The translations under genes and the position numbers were made by a program. The notes beneath the pieces were generated by a model. The model was not told the DNA's origin. It saw only the letters and a program-made list of their open reading frames with translations, and did not search any database. Positions 16,067-22,806 of a stretch of DNA of 32,595 nt are shown here, piece by piece. Numbering within the stretch: position 1 is the stretch's first letter; the number at the start of each line of letters is the position of its first letter. The stretch comes from Bacteroidota bacterium (GTDB lineage: Bacteria; Bacteroidota; Bacteroidia; Chitinophagales; Chitinophagaceae): the NCBI GenBank assembly GCA_013285905.1, contig JABDGU010000019.1:1-32595 (forward strand). Direction: 5' to 3'.

Positions 16067-16880
16067 AGCGGAACATATTTGGAATGTTATTGGCAAGGGT
16101 ATCGGCAATAAGCGGATTTACAGAAGTCTGGTTACTTGTCCTTAAATTAATAACAGACAAGAGTTTGCCATAATCGCAAAGCACATGTATGTACTGTGTG
16201 CCGCCGGCTGTTAATATATAATCAGGAAATTGCGCTGAACCCCTTGCAGGCAACGCAACCTGTGTTGCAGAAGTTAGGCTGTTGGACAATTCAAAATTAA
16301 AACTGATGGGATTTTGCCCAGTATGCCCGGCTGTAGTATCATACATACCCTGCACCACCATGCCATAATAGCCGGTAGACGTTGCCCCTGTCCACATACT
16401 TGCCTCCACGGGATAAGTTATACCGTCTGTAACAAAAAGACTTGTTGGCGGCAGAGCGTTGTTGGTACCACTAAGGCCTACAGAGAATTTGGCGGAAGTA
16501 TAAGTGCCGATGGGGACTTTGCACAAATAATAGTCTTCGCTGTCGAGGCCTTTTAAAACGACAACATTGTTCAGGCTTAATGTACTGCCGTTTGCATTTA
16601 CCAATTGAATGTCAGATACAAAAAATTGTGGAACTGTCAGTAAAATTCGCGGGCCGCTTGTATCATAAATGTAGTACCAGGGATTTGTACTGCCTGTCGT
16701 ATTACTATCAGGCCCTGGATTTCCTCCAATTGTGGAGTCAGCTATGTTTGTATGGAAATGGAAATAGAAATATCCCGAATCTACCCCACCGGAGGTTTTT
16801 TTACAAGCAGTTGTACACAAAGACATCACTGTCAGCACTACTGCGGCTATCGAAAGAAGTATTATCGTATGTTTTTTCAT
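16056..16880 (-). CDS. MbnP-like copper-associated lipoprotein
   Basis: 274 residues with a signal peptide and lipobox (CTTAC, C26). The core begins FYFHFHTNIADS, continues with IYDTSGPRILLTVPQFFVSDIQLVN, LCKVPIGTYTSAKFSVGLSG, GMVVQGMYDT and SFNFELSNS, which matches the MbnP family layout (first strand with HFxH, FxISxIxL strand, and the IPIGxY turn) as I know it. MbnP binds copper, in methanotrophs with the diheme partner MbnH that oxidises a Trp. Here no MbnH-like diheme gene is visible; the next gene is a small cytochrome-like lipoprotein. The family call is based on pattern, not alignment. It follows the Met-rich outer-membrane protein by 93 bp. Confidence 0.65.
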   Translation of the reverse strand: MKKHTIILLSIAAVVLTVMSLCTTACKKTSGGVDSGYFYFHFHTNIADSTIGGNPGPDSNTTGSTNPWYYIYDTSGPRILLTVPQFFVSDIQLVNANGSTLSLNNVVVLKGLDSEDYYLCKVPIGTYTSAKFSVGLSGTNNALPPTSLFVTDGITYPVEASMWTGATSTGYYGMVVQGMYDTTAGHTGQNPISFNFELSNSLTSATQVALPARGSAQFPDYILTAGGTQYIHVLCDYGKLLSVINLRTSNQTSVNPLIADTLANNIPNMFRYEE

Positions 16881-16973
16881 TTTTTGATTTTTGATAATTA
16901 GTAATTGTATAGATGATCCATGCAGATGCCCTCAACGCTTTGGTTCAGGTATCCCGGACATCCTTTTAATCAA

Positions 16974-18107
16974 TTATAAAGAATATTGCAGCCCGACGAG
17001 AAAATTAGACTTTAATGCCATCTGCGTGCCGTTAAGGTCCTGGTATACAGGTATCCCATATTCAGCCATTAAGCGAAAACGCTGAAGCGCAGGTTTCATT
17101 AAATAAAAATTCAGACCCACATACATACTCATCCATGTACCACCATAATTGCTTGTTTGCGTGGTTGGATCTGTAGTCTCATAAACCGTATTCAGCATAT
17201 TAGCATCAGCTCCGGATATTTTATCTGCATGTACCCCTTCTGCACGTAGGGTGCCGCTTACAAAAGGCAGAAACTGGTAGCCCGCCCATGCTGTGGCATG
17301 ATAGGTATTCCCGTCTTTGTAGCCCAGGGAATTGTAATTGAGATTAATATTGGCACCCGTATTTGCTCCCCAGTAAAACAAACCACTCTTCCTGGCGAAT
17401 GTAAGGTCGGGGGCAAGGCCATAAGAACCTGTACCTGTCTGCATATCATAAGCCAGTTGTTGGCTATTTCCAAGCACAGTTGTGCCTGAGGCCTTTATTG
17501 TTCCTGTTGGCAAACTGATTCCCAAACTACCTATTATCCGCTGAGCGGGTTTGTTAGAGAAATTATATAAAGCGGACAACTTCGTGTCAGTAAAGCCGGA
17601 AGACATAGTTTGCATACCCATATTAGTGCCTGCGGGCATATACATCCACGAGCCATTCATAAACATGTATCCTCCTTTGGAATCCATAGCCATCTTCATG
17701 TTGTTTACCATGCAGCCACCCATTGCCATAACTGTAAGCCTGTCGGTAATGCCATACATAGCCATCAGCATGTGCATTTGCATGCTCATGGTCTCAGGCG
17801 CCATCATGTAATTTTTATACACGTCATTATCGCTTGCTTTAGAGGCACCTATATTATTACCATGGAACATGGTGTTCATGTAAGTATAAGAGAGCATAAA
17901 TCGTCCTTTATCATGTATATGGTCTGTCAATACACCTAAAGGTGCCTGGGTATTGCCAGAACAACCACATACACTGCGGCCTCCCGGTATTGAAACAGCT
18001 TTATCGTCAGCTGTTTTTATACCCGGGCTTGTGTCATCCTGCTGGGCGTAACTGCTGAGCCCGGCAAAGCTGAAAGCTATTATTAATAGCTTATCTAAAA
18101 TTTTCAT
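16974..18107 (-). CDS. Met-rich outer-membrane protein, transporter-like, metal cluster
   Basis: 377 residues with a signal peptide (MKILDKLLIIAFSFAGLSSYAQ) followed by a linker with C47-G-C49 and a long beta-barrel (SALYNFSNKPAQRIIGSLGISLPTG, WGANTGANINLNYNS, YVGLNFYLMKPALQRFRLMAEY). Between residues 101 and 168 there are 21 Met, with M-x-M runs such as MSMQMHMLMAM and MKMAM, plus His112 and Cys132, characteristic of Cu(I)-binding loops. The family resembles outer-membrane porins of the phenol/MetA degradation group, common in Bacteroidota copper regions. A role in copper uptake or efflux at the outer membrane is likely but the direction is unknown. Confidence 0.8.
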   Translation of the reverse strand: MKILDKLLIIAFSFAGLSSYAQQDDTSPGIKTADDKAVSIPGGRSVCGCSGNTQAPLGVLTDHIHDKGRFMLSYTYMNTMFHGNNIGASKASDNDVYKNYMMAPETMSMQMHMLMAMYGITDRLTVMAMGGCMVNNMKMAMDSKGGYMFMNGSWMYMPAGTNMGMQTMSSGFTDTKLSALYNFSNKPAQRIIGSLGISLPTGTIKASGTTVLGNSQQLAYDMQTGTGSYGLAPDLTFARKSGLFYWGANTGANINLNYNSLGYKDGNTYHATAWAGYQFLPFVSGTLRAEGVHADKISGADANMLNTVYETTDPTTQTSNYGGTWMSMYVGLNFYLMKPALQRFRLMAEYGIPVYQDLNGTQMALKSNFLVGLQYSL

Positions 18108-18234
18108 TGATTTAATGTTTTAAACTGTTTTAAAACACGCGATGGCATAAAGCCAAGTAGCATGAATAAATTGGATTTAACAAACATCAACCCCGCTAAA
18201 ATCCGGAATGATGCTAAAGCCATTAATTAAAACA

Positions 18235-18606
18235 TTAAGCTTGGGGAGGATGAAAAACAGTTAAAAGAGGATCGAAAGAATATTGCTGCGACAATATTGC
18301 TGTTTTTTTCTTTACAATAGTTTCCGGAATTGCTGTTGCATGTATCTGCTTTGCATCTACAGCCACATAATCATCAAAAGTAAAACGGTTGGAAGTTTTA
18401 TTCTTTGTGCCTTCGTTCTCGGTATTGTTCAATTGCTTTTTCAACTGGCATTTACCTTTACAGCACATTTTGGGTTTATCGCGGTTCTCACAAAGGTTTT
18501 TGGCTATATAGTCTTTGTGGATCTCGTAATTAATTATCACAACAAGCTTATTCATGCTTTGAAACAAAACACCAACAAATAACACTATTGCGATAAACTT
18601 TTTCAT
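18235..18606 (-). CDS. Small membrane-anchored or exported Cys-rich protein (CCKGKC)
   Basis: 123 residues. One N-terminal hydrophobic segment (MKKFIAIVLFVGVLFQSMNKLVVIINY) is followed by EIHKDYIAKNLCENRDKPKMCCKGKCQLKKQL with C39, M47, C48, C49 and C53. The rest is polar and ends with FHPPQA. Similar small proteins with IAKNLCENRxKPxMxCxGKC are, from memory, common upstream of copper-related TonB receptor and HMA genes in Bacteroidota, with no defined role. Soft-metal binding by the Cys cluster is inference. It is the first gene of the minus-strand cluster and lies behind the palindrome at 18661-18676. Confidence 0.75.
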   Translation of the reverse strand: MKKFIAIVLFVGVLFQSMNKLVVIINYEIHKDYIAKNLCENRDKPKMCCKGKCQLKKQLNNTENEGTKNKTSNRFTFDDYVAVDAKQIHATAIPETIVKKKTAILSQQYSFDPLLTVFHPPQA

Positions 18607-18660
18607 CTGTAAGCTAATTATTTTTCATTTGCCAGATGGAACTCCCGTGCGGTCGTTTCA

Positions 18661-18676
18661 TAGTATTGCTATACTA
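18661..18676 (-). promoter_or_regulatory. Palindrome upstream of the metal cluster
   Basis: TAGTAT, spacer TGCT, ATACTA is a perfect 6-bp inverted repeat 55-70 bp upstream of the first gene of the cluster. It is a good position for an operator of a dimeric regulator. No typical TAnnTTTG is visible for this gene, so activator-dependent transcription is possible. Confidence 0.4.
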
Positions 18677-18737
18677 AGTTACGAAAATATCCGGTAATAA
18701 GACTTAAAAAAGACCTAAAAGTAAAAAAATCGGCTAT

Positions 18738-18832
18738 GTTTCCCACTAATCTGCGAGTATCAACGAGAAAATAAATCACGTGAAAATAAATCTGCGAATT
18801 TCTGCGAGTATCCGCGGGAAAATTATTCTTAC
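18738..18832. repeat. Interspersed repeat (CTGCGAGTATC type)
   Basis: CTGCGAGTATCAACGAGAAAA and CTGCGAGTATCCGCGGGAAAA are two imperfect copies about 48 bp apart, with CTGCGAATTT between them. This is a repeat type I recognise between Bacteroidota genes. It separates the metal cluster from the small membrane protein gene. The 232-bp interval 18607-18838 holds otherwise only the palindrome. Confidence 0.55.
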
Positions 18833-18838
18833 CCTCCT

Positions 18839-19051
18839 TTAACTCACATGCTCGTCATTTTTAATAACATCTTTCACGCTACGGACGAGCCCAATGCCTG
18901 CACCAAAGAATATTAATCCCAGTATGCCGTAAATGGCTATAAGCTTCATGTTATAGGTACCCGAGCTATGTTCTGCAAAACTCACCCCACACATAATGAG
19001 ACTTATTACGCCGATCAATGTCAATATTACTCCGATTATTCTCTTTTCCAT
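18839..19051 (-). CDS. Small two-helix inner-membrane protein
   Basis: 70 residues: helix 1 (about 5-26, IIGVILTLIGVISLIMCGVSFA), a short polar loop, helix 2 (about 37-57, LIAIYGILGLIFFGAGIGLV), and a charged cytoplasmic tail (KDVIKNDEHVS). No domain recognised. Small proteins of this shape are common in Bacteroidota. It is transcribed toward the metal cluster and is the divergent neighbour of the DUF58 gene. Confidence 0.65.
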   Translation of the reverse strand: MEKRIIGVILTLIGVISLIMCGVSFAEHSSGTYNMKLIAIYGILGLIFFGAGIGLVRSVKDVIKNDEHVS

Positions 19052-19203
19052 ATAAACGTTTTAATTTATGAATTAATCCCTGCAAAAATCAGGCCCTGTA
19101 GAAATGAAAGCCACTTGCTCAGTGTAATGTAGCTACCTTATTCTGTAATTCGCGAAATACTGCTTTATATAACATCTTCTCCCCTCTTTTTAACAATTTA
19201 TGA

Positions 19204-19245
19204 GATAATTAGCCCTGCGGCATGTCGGCTAATCATCTTATTTTT
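19204..19245 (+). terminator. Terminator-like hairpin in the leader of the DUF58 gene
   Basis: GATAATTAGCC (19204-19214) pairs with GGCTAATCATC (19227-19237), 10 of 11 positions, and is followed by TTATTTTT. It precedes the DUF58 start by about 12-20 bp and no plus-strand gene lies just upstream. It could be an attenuator for DUF58 or a bidirectional terminator. Confidence 0.4.
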
Positions 19246-19256
19246 AGCTTTCGTCT

Positions 19257-20639
19257 ATGAATTGGAAACAGGCAAAATGGAAGATCAGGTATTTTCTACA
19301 GTATTTTCCTTTTACACTTAACACACTCTTATGTACCATAGCCGCATGGCTTGCCTGGAAAGTATTGAACAAACCCACACCCAAAGATGAACCCTCCCCC
19401 TTTCTGCCATTCATCAGCCTTATGGGCAAAATGGTTTTCTGGTTTCTTATAGGGCTTATCGCGCTTTCTGTGTTAAGCACTTTTGCAAGCTGGCTATATT
19501 ATCTCTGGCTCCGTAAAAAGAAACATTATAAACTGGAACTAAGTTTTAATACAGAAACAAGTAAGGCCGGCAAAAATCGCTTGTACCTGAATGCTAAACT
19601 GGAAGGGGTATTTCGTCCGGCACTGGGTTTTATCAAAGGGCGTTTGTTTTATGACGACCACGAAATGACCGATAAATTCAGCCTGCTATCCAATAAGAGG
19701 AAAGAACAAAGCCTTTGGCGCTCGGCAATAAGCGGGCTTAGCAGGCTGCGTCTGCCCGATATTAAGGAGTATGAATTGAAAGGTGGTTTTATTTTTTTCG
19801 AGGACATGCTGCATCTCTTTTCCTTAGCAGTGGCACAACCCATAAGCGGGCATTTTTATCAGCCCCCCGTATTGGTGGATGAGGACGAGCGCGATGTATA
19901 TCCTAAGAAAACAGAAAACATGGATGTGCGCATAGACCAGTTGCGGCGTGTGGAAGGCGAACACCTGAACTATAAGGACTTCGAAGCGGGTGATGACGTG
20001 CGTCGCATAGTGTGGAAGGTATATGCAAAGAACCGAGAACTCGTTGTTCGTATTCCCGAACTCTTCGAGCCTTATGCATCACACCTTTATTTCTACGCTT
20101 CATTTCATGCCTCAGTAAAAGCCCAGTGGCTGAACGAAGGCTACCTGAAAGAAATGCTGAACTATTACAAAAACAATATCTGGACGGTTTACGATACACT
20201 CGGCAAAAAAGAATGGGAGATGCGTTTTGTTGCAGACCAGTATTTTTCCATACCCGAACAGCTTACTACTGAAGAACGTAGTATGCGTATCATCAGCAAC
20301 AGCACCTGGCAAACAGGCAAACCACTTACAGGTTATTTCAATCCCAAACAAGCGGCAGTATTGTGCGTGTCCTCCCTTAACGACCCGCAGGAACTGGAGA
20401 ACATCCTGGAACTCTGCGACGCATCTACAGTAGTCTATTTTGTAAAAGTATCCCGAGTGTTCCGCCATTTTGTTGCATGGAACTGGTTGAAGCGTCTGAT
20501 ATTCCTGCCCCCACAAGACAGGCTGGCACGCCTCCGCGGCCGATGGGTACTCTCCCCTATGCGCTTTCAAATACAGAAAAGAGAAAAAGAAATCGAGGAA
20601 GTGTTAAGTAAGAGTAAGGTTATTTGGGGGATACTGTAA
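19257..20639 (+). CDS. DUF58 domain protein
   Basis: 460 residues. Two transmembrane helices at about residues 20-38 and 60-82 are followed by a beta-rich region and the DUF58 signature RVEGEHLNYKDFEAGDDVRRIVWKVYAKNRELVVRIPE at about 222-260. DUF58 proteins commonly occur with MoxR AAA+ ATPases and transglutaminase-like proteins, and a vWA-like fold has been suggested for the rest of the domain. Here it stands alone. Its end runs to within 53 bp of higB, whose promoter overlaps the tail of the gene's 3' flank. Confidence 0.85.
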   Translation: MNWKQAKWKIRYFLQYFPFTLNTLLCTIAAWLAWKVLNKPTPKDEPSPFLPFISLMGKMVFWFLIGLIALSVLSTFASWLYYLWLRKKKHYKLELSFNTETSKAGKNRLYLNAKLEGVFRPALGFIKGRLFYDDHEMTDKFSLLSNKRKEQSLWRSAISGLSRLRLPDIKEYELKGGFIFFEDMLHLFSLAVAQPISGHFYQPPVLVDEDERDVYPKKTENMDVRIDQLRRVEGEHLNYKDFEAGDDVRRIVWKVYAKNRELVVRIPELFEPYASHLYFYASFHASVKAQWLNEGYLKEMLNYYKNNIWTVYDTLGKKEWEMRFVADQYFSIPEQLTTEERSMRIISNSTWQTGKPLTGYFNPKQAAVLCVSSLNDPQELENILELCDASTVVYFVKVSRVFRHFVAWNWLKRLIFLPPQDRLARLRGRWVLSPMRFQIQKREKEIEEVLSKSKVIWGIL

Positions 20640-20657
20640 AGAAATTTGTGAGTTTTC

Positions 20658-20688
20658 TTGTAACTTGTAACATATCATGTTACATTTG
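20658..20688 (+). promoter_or_regulatory. higBA promoter with palindromic operator
   Basis: TTG at 20658-20660 and TACATTTG at 20681-20688 give a Bacteroidota promoter (20 bp between). Overlapping it is TGTAAC, 7-bp spacer, GTTACA (20666-20684), a perfect inverted repeat that is a natural site for HigA autorepression. The -7 box ends 4 bp before the higB ATG, so the mRNA is probably leaderless. Confidence 0.7.
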
Positions 20689-20692
20689 CAAT

Positions 20693-20971
20693 ATGATAGC
20701 AAGCATTCAGCACAAAGGTTTAAAACTGCTTTGGACGAAGAATGATGCATCAAAATTACAGGCTGTGCATGTGAAAAAAATAAGAAACATTTTAACCTTA
20801 TTGGACAATGCTGAAAAAGTAGAAGATATGAATTTTATCGGAGCTGACCTGCATCCGTTAAAAGGTGAATTGAGGGGATATTGGGCCGTGACAATAAATG
20901 GTAATTACAGGATCATTTTTCAGTTCATAAATGGTAATGCTTATTTGCTTAACTATTTAGACTATCATTAA
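20693..20971 (+). CDS. higB: HigB/RelE-family mRNA interferase toxin
   Basis: 92 residues from the ATG at 20693. A longer reading from 20624 would cross the operator and promoter and is rejected. The sequence has the RelE/HigB pattern: helices at the start, FIGADLHPLKGELRGYWAVTINGNYRIIFQF (basic beta-strands) and the C-terminal LLNYLDYH. HigB cleaves mRNA in the ribosome A site. The antitoxin gene follows after 10 bp, and the toxin-first order is typical of higBA. Confidence 0.9.
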   Translation: MIASIQHKGLKLLWTKNDASKLQAVHVKKIRNILTLLDNAEKVEDMNFIGADLHPLKGELRGYWAVTINGNYRIIFQFINGNAYLLNYLDYH

Positions 20972-20981
20972 AAACAATTTT

Positions 20982-21290
20982 ATGCTTAAAAGAGGAATGC
21001 CGCCCGTTCATCCGGGAGAAATATTAAAAGAGATGTACTTGGAACCGATTAATTTCAGCATCACTGACCTTGCTGAGAATTTGGGCCTTGCAAGAAGGAC
21101 GGTCTCATTGCTGGTAAACGGGCATTCGGGTATCAGTGCGGGGATGGCTTTGCGTTTGTCTAAAGCTTTTAATACTACACCGGAGCTTTGGATGAATATG
21201 CAACGCAATTACGACCTCTGGTTTGCAGCTAAAGAAATATCGCTTGATAAGATTCGTTATATAAAATCAGGAAAGAATCTTGCGGCCTAA
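20982..21290 (+). CDS. higA: HigA-family antitoxin
   Basis: 102 residues. An XRE-type helix-turn-helix (about 25-70: SITDLAENLGLARRTVSLLVNGHSGISAGMALRLSKAFNTTPELWMN) follows the HigA start PPVHPGEILKEMY, and the C-terminal tail (YDLWFAAKEISLDKIRYIK) is the usual dimer/toxin-facing part. It neutralises HigB and represses the operon at 20666-20684. It ends 3 bp from the stop codon of the convergent DUF6048 gene. Confidence 0.9.
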   Translation: MLKRGMPPVHPGEILKEMYLEPINFSITDLAENLGLARRTVSLLVNGHSGISAGMALRLSKAFNTTPELWMNMQRNYDLWFAAKEISLDKIRYIKSGKNLAA

Positions 21291-21293
21291 ACG

Positions 21294-22052
21294 CTAATTC
21301 TTCTCCGCCTTATCAACCTGTTTAGGTGTCAATGTACTGCTATGCTTGTTCCATCTTATCCCATAAGTAAGATAAAGATTGAAATCAAAAACCGAAGACT
21401 TATCACCTCTGCCATATCCTGCTATAAACTGTGGCGCAAGGTCTTTCAATGCTTTTACGTCCATCAGGAACCTGCCTCTTATATTATAACCTATATAAAA
21501 GCCTTTCACCAATTCAAGTCTCATACCCCCTGTTACTTCAGCCCAATAGGCCGTTAAGTTTTTTGCCGGTATAGTACCCGAAGAATTGCCCCATAAAGTA
21601 TCAGAAATATTATAAGAGCCTGCACTCCTGTCTATAAAAGCCATCCCAAAGCGTAACCCTATAAACATCATGTCCCAATCTTTAAGGCTGGCCCGCTCCA
21701 GCAAACTCCTGTTTATGCCAAGCCTGAAGAAATTATTGGTGGTTGTATAGGCCAGGTCTGTATAATAGATGTTCGAACTACCCCATCCTCCTTCAGCAAC
21801 CAGGTACAATTCATCTTTCATATAATATTCCGCAGCCAGTTCATAGCCTTTCCGGTAACTGAGCATATTGTTGTACAATATCTGTGCAACATCAAAGCTT
21901 ACAGCCACCTGGTGCCCGTAATTGATCTTTGGCTTTTTTACCGTGTCTTCGCTGCTTGTTGTATCTGTCGTTGACTGTGCTAACAGATTATGCGAACTGA
22001 AGACAAGTAAAAAACTAAAGAGTATGAAAATATACTTTGATGTTCTCAACAT
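21294..22052 (-). CDS. DUF6048 family outer-membrane protein
   Basis: 252 residues with a signal peptide (FILFSFLLVFSSHNLLAQ), a polar linker (DTVKKPKINYGHQVAVSFD), and a small beta-barrel (YELAAEYYMKDELYLVAEGGWG, FRLGINRSL, MFIGLRFGMAF, AYWAEVTGGMRLELVKGFYIGYNIRGRF, LYLTYGIRW). I recognise it as DUF6048, which in Bacteroidota is usually the partner of DUF6452. The ATG at 22052 overlaps the end of that gene by 38 bp, so translation is probably coupled. No function is known. It converges with higA. Confidence 0.8.
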   Translation of the reverse strand: MLRTSKYIFILFSFLLVFSSHNLLAQSTTDTTSSEDTVKKPKINYGHQVAVSFDVAQILYNNMLSYRKGYELAAEYYMKDELYLVAEGGWGSSNIYYTDLAYTTTNNFFRLGINRSLLERASLKDWDMMFIGLRFGMAFIDRSAGSYNISDTLWGNSSGTIPAKNLTAYWAEVTGGMRLELVKGFYIGYNIRGRFLMDVKALKDLAPQFIAGYGRGDKSSVFDFNLYLTYGIRWNKHSSTLTPKQVDKAEKN

Positions 22053-22536
22053 TTACATTAGTTGTTATACCCGGATTTTCAAGTACTATGGAATCTATAT
22101 TATGTCCTGTATTGCTTATTTGCAGCAAATTATAAAAATAGGTATAGCCGCAGGCATTCGATAAAAAATCCAATTGCCTTGTGTAATTGAACGAAACGGT
22201 ATCACCTACCGGCAATGTAGTATCTGCCTGCACAAAATATTGGCAGCTATCAGATACAGACGACAGGGATAAAGCAAAAGAATGCCCCTGGCTATTGATG
22301 CCGTAATATATCGGATTGACTGAAGCGGCGCCTATTGGTGTAATTATAGGACTGGGCAGGGATGATGTAAATATCGTTATTACCCCCGCCGGAGAATCCA
22401 GTGTGGTATAAGCGCCCATTATCAATTTCTGTATCTTGGGATCAAGGCAGGGGTCCCTGTCTTGCTGGCAAGCCATGAATGCAGATGAAAGCAAAACAAA
22501 AAAAACAAGAAGAAGAGAAAAGTCTTTTTTATTCAT
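22015..22536 (-). CDS. DUF6452 family lipoprotein
   Basis: 173 residues with a lipoprotein signal peptide (FFVLLSSAFMAC, lipobox Cys23), then a C-x(7)-C-like Cys pair (CQQDRDPCLD), a beta-rich domain with GDTVSFNYTRQLDFLSNACGYTYFYNLLQ and NVENIKVYF at the end. This is the DUF6452 lipoprotein family of Bacteroidota, function unknown. It overlaps the coiled-coil gene upstream by 8 bp and the DUF6048 gene downstream by 38 bp, so it is the middle of a translationally coupled operon behind pheT. Confidence 0.8.
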   Translation of the reverse strand: MNKKDFSLLLVFFVLLSSAFMACQQDRDPCLDPKIQKLIMGAYTTLDSPAGVITIFTSSLPSPIITPIGAASVNPIYYGINSQGHSFALSLSSVSDSCQYFVQADTTLPVGDTVSFNYTRQLDFLSNACGYTYFYNLLQISNTGHNIDSIVLENPGITTNVNVENIKVYFHTL

Positions 22537-22804
22537 CCAGCGTGTTCAGTATTTTATCAATTTCACTAATAACCGTGTCTATCTGTTTACGCATCACTTC
22601 TTTATCCTCACCGCTTAAAACATTCTTTCCTATTTGTGCCGCTGTTACATTATGTTCCGATGCATCCAGTTTTGCATTAAGCGATTCAATTGTTTTAAGA
22701 TGTTTTGCAGCAGCCGATTTCAGGCGGGTATTCTCCGCATGCAAGGCTGTAAATTTCCTCAACAGCATGTCTAATTTATCATTCAATTGCTGAAGTTCCT
22801 GCAT
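22529..22804 (-). CDS. Small coiled-coil protein downstream of pheT
   Basis: 91 residues that are almost entirely heptad-like: LQQLNDKLDMLLRKFTALHAENTRLK (coil), a short break near KNVLSG, and a second helix (VMRKQIDTVISEIDKILNTLDE). It starts 2 bp after the pheT stop, an arrangement common in Bacteroidota where zapA often follows. Here zapA is not next; DUF6452 is. A cell-division role by association (ZapB-like) is inference. No enzyme motif. Confidence 0.75.
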   Translation of the reverse strand: MQELQQLNDKLDMLLRKFTALHAENTRLKSAAAKHLKTIESLNAKLDASEHNVTAAQIGKNVLSGEDKEVMRKQIDTVISEIDKILNTLDE

Positions 22805-22806
22805 AG

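Noticed and set aside
18117-18136. GTTTTAAACTGTTTTAAAAC near-palindrome between the CCKGKC and Met-rich genes
   Set aside because: The arms do not match exactly and the sequence is plain AT-rich; too weak to list as an operator.
20624-20692. N-terminal extension of HigB from 20624
   Set aside because: It would place the operator and promoter inside the coding sequence, and the extra residues are not like the family.
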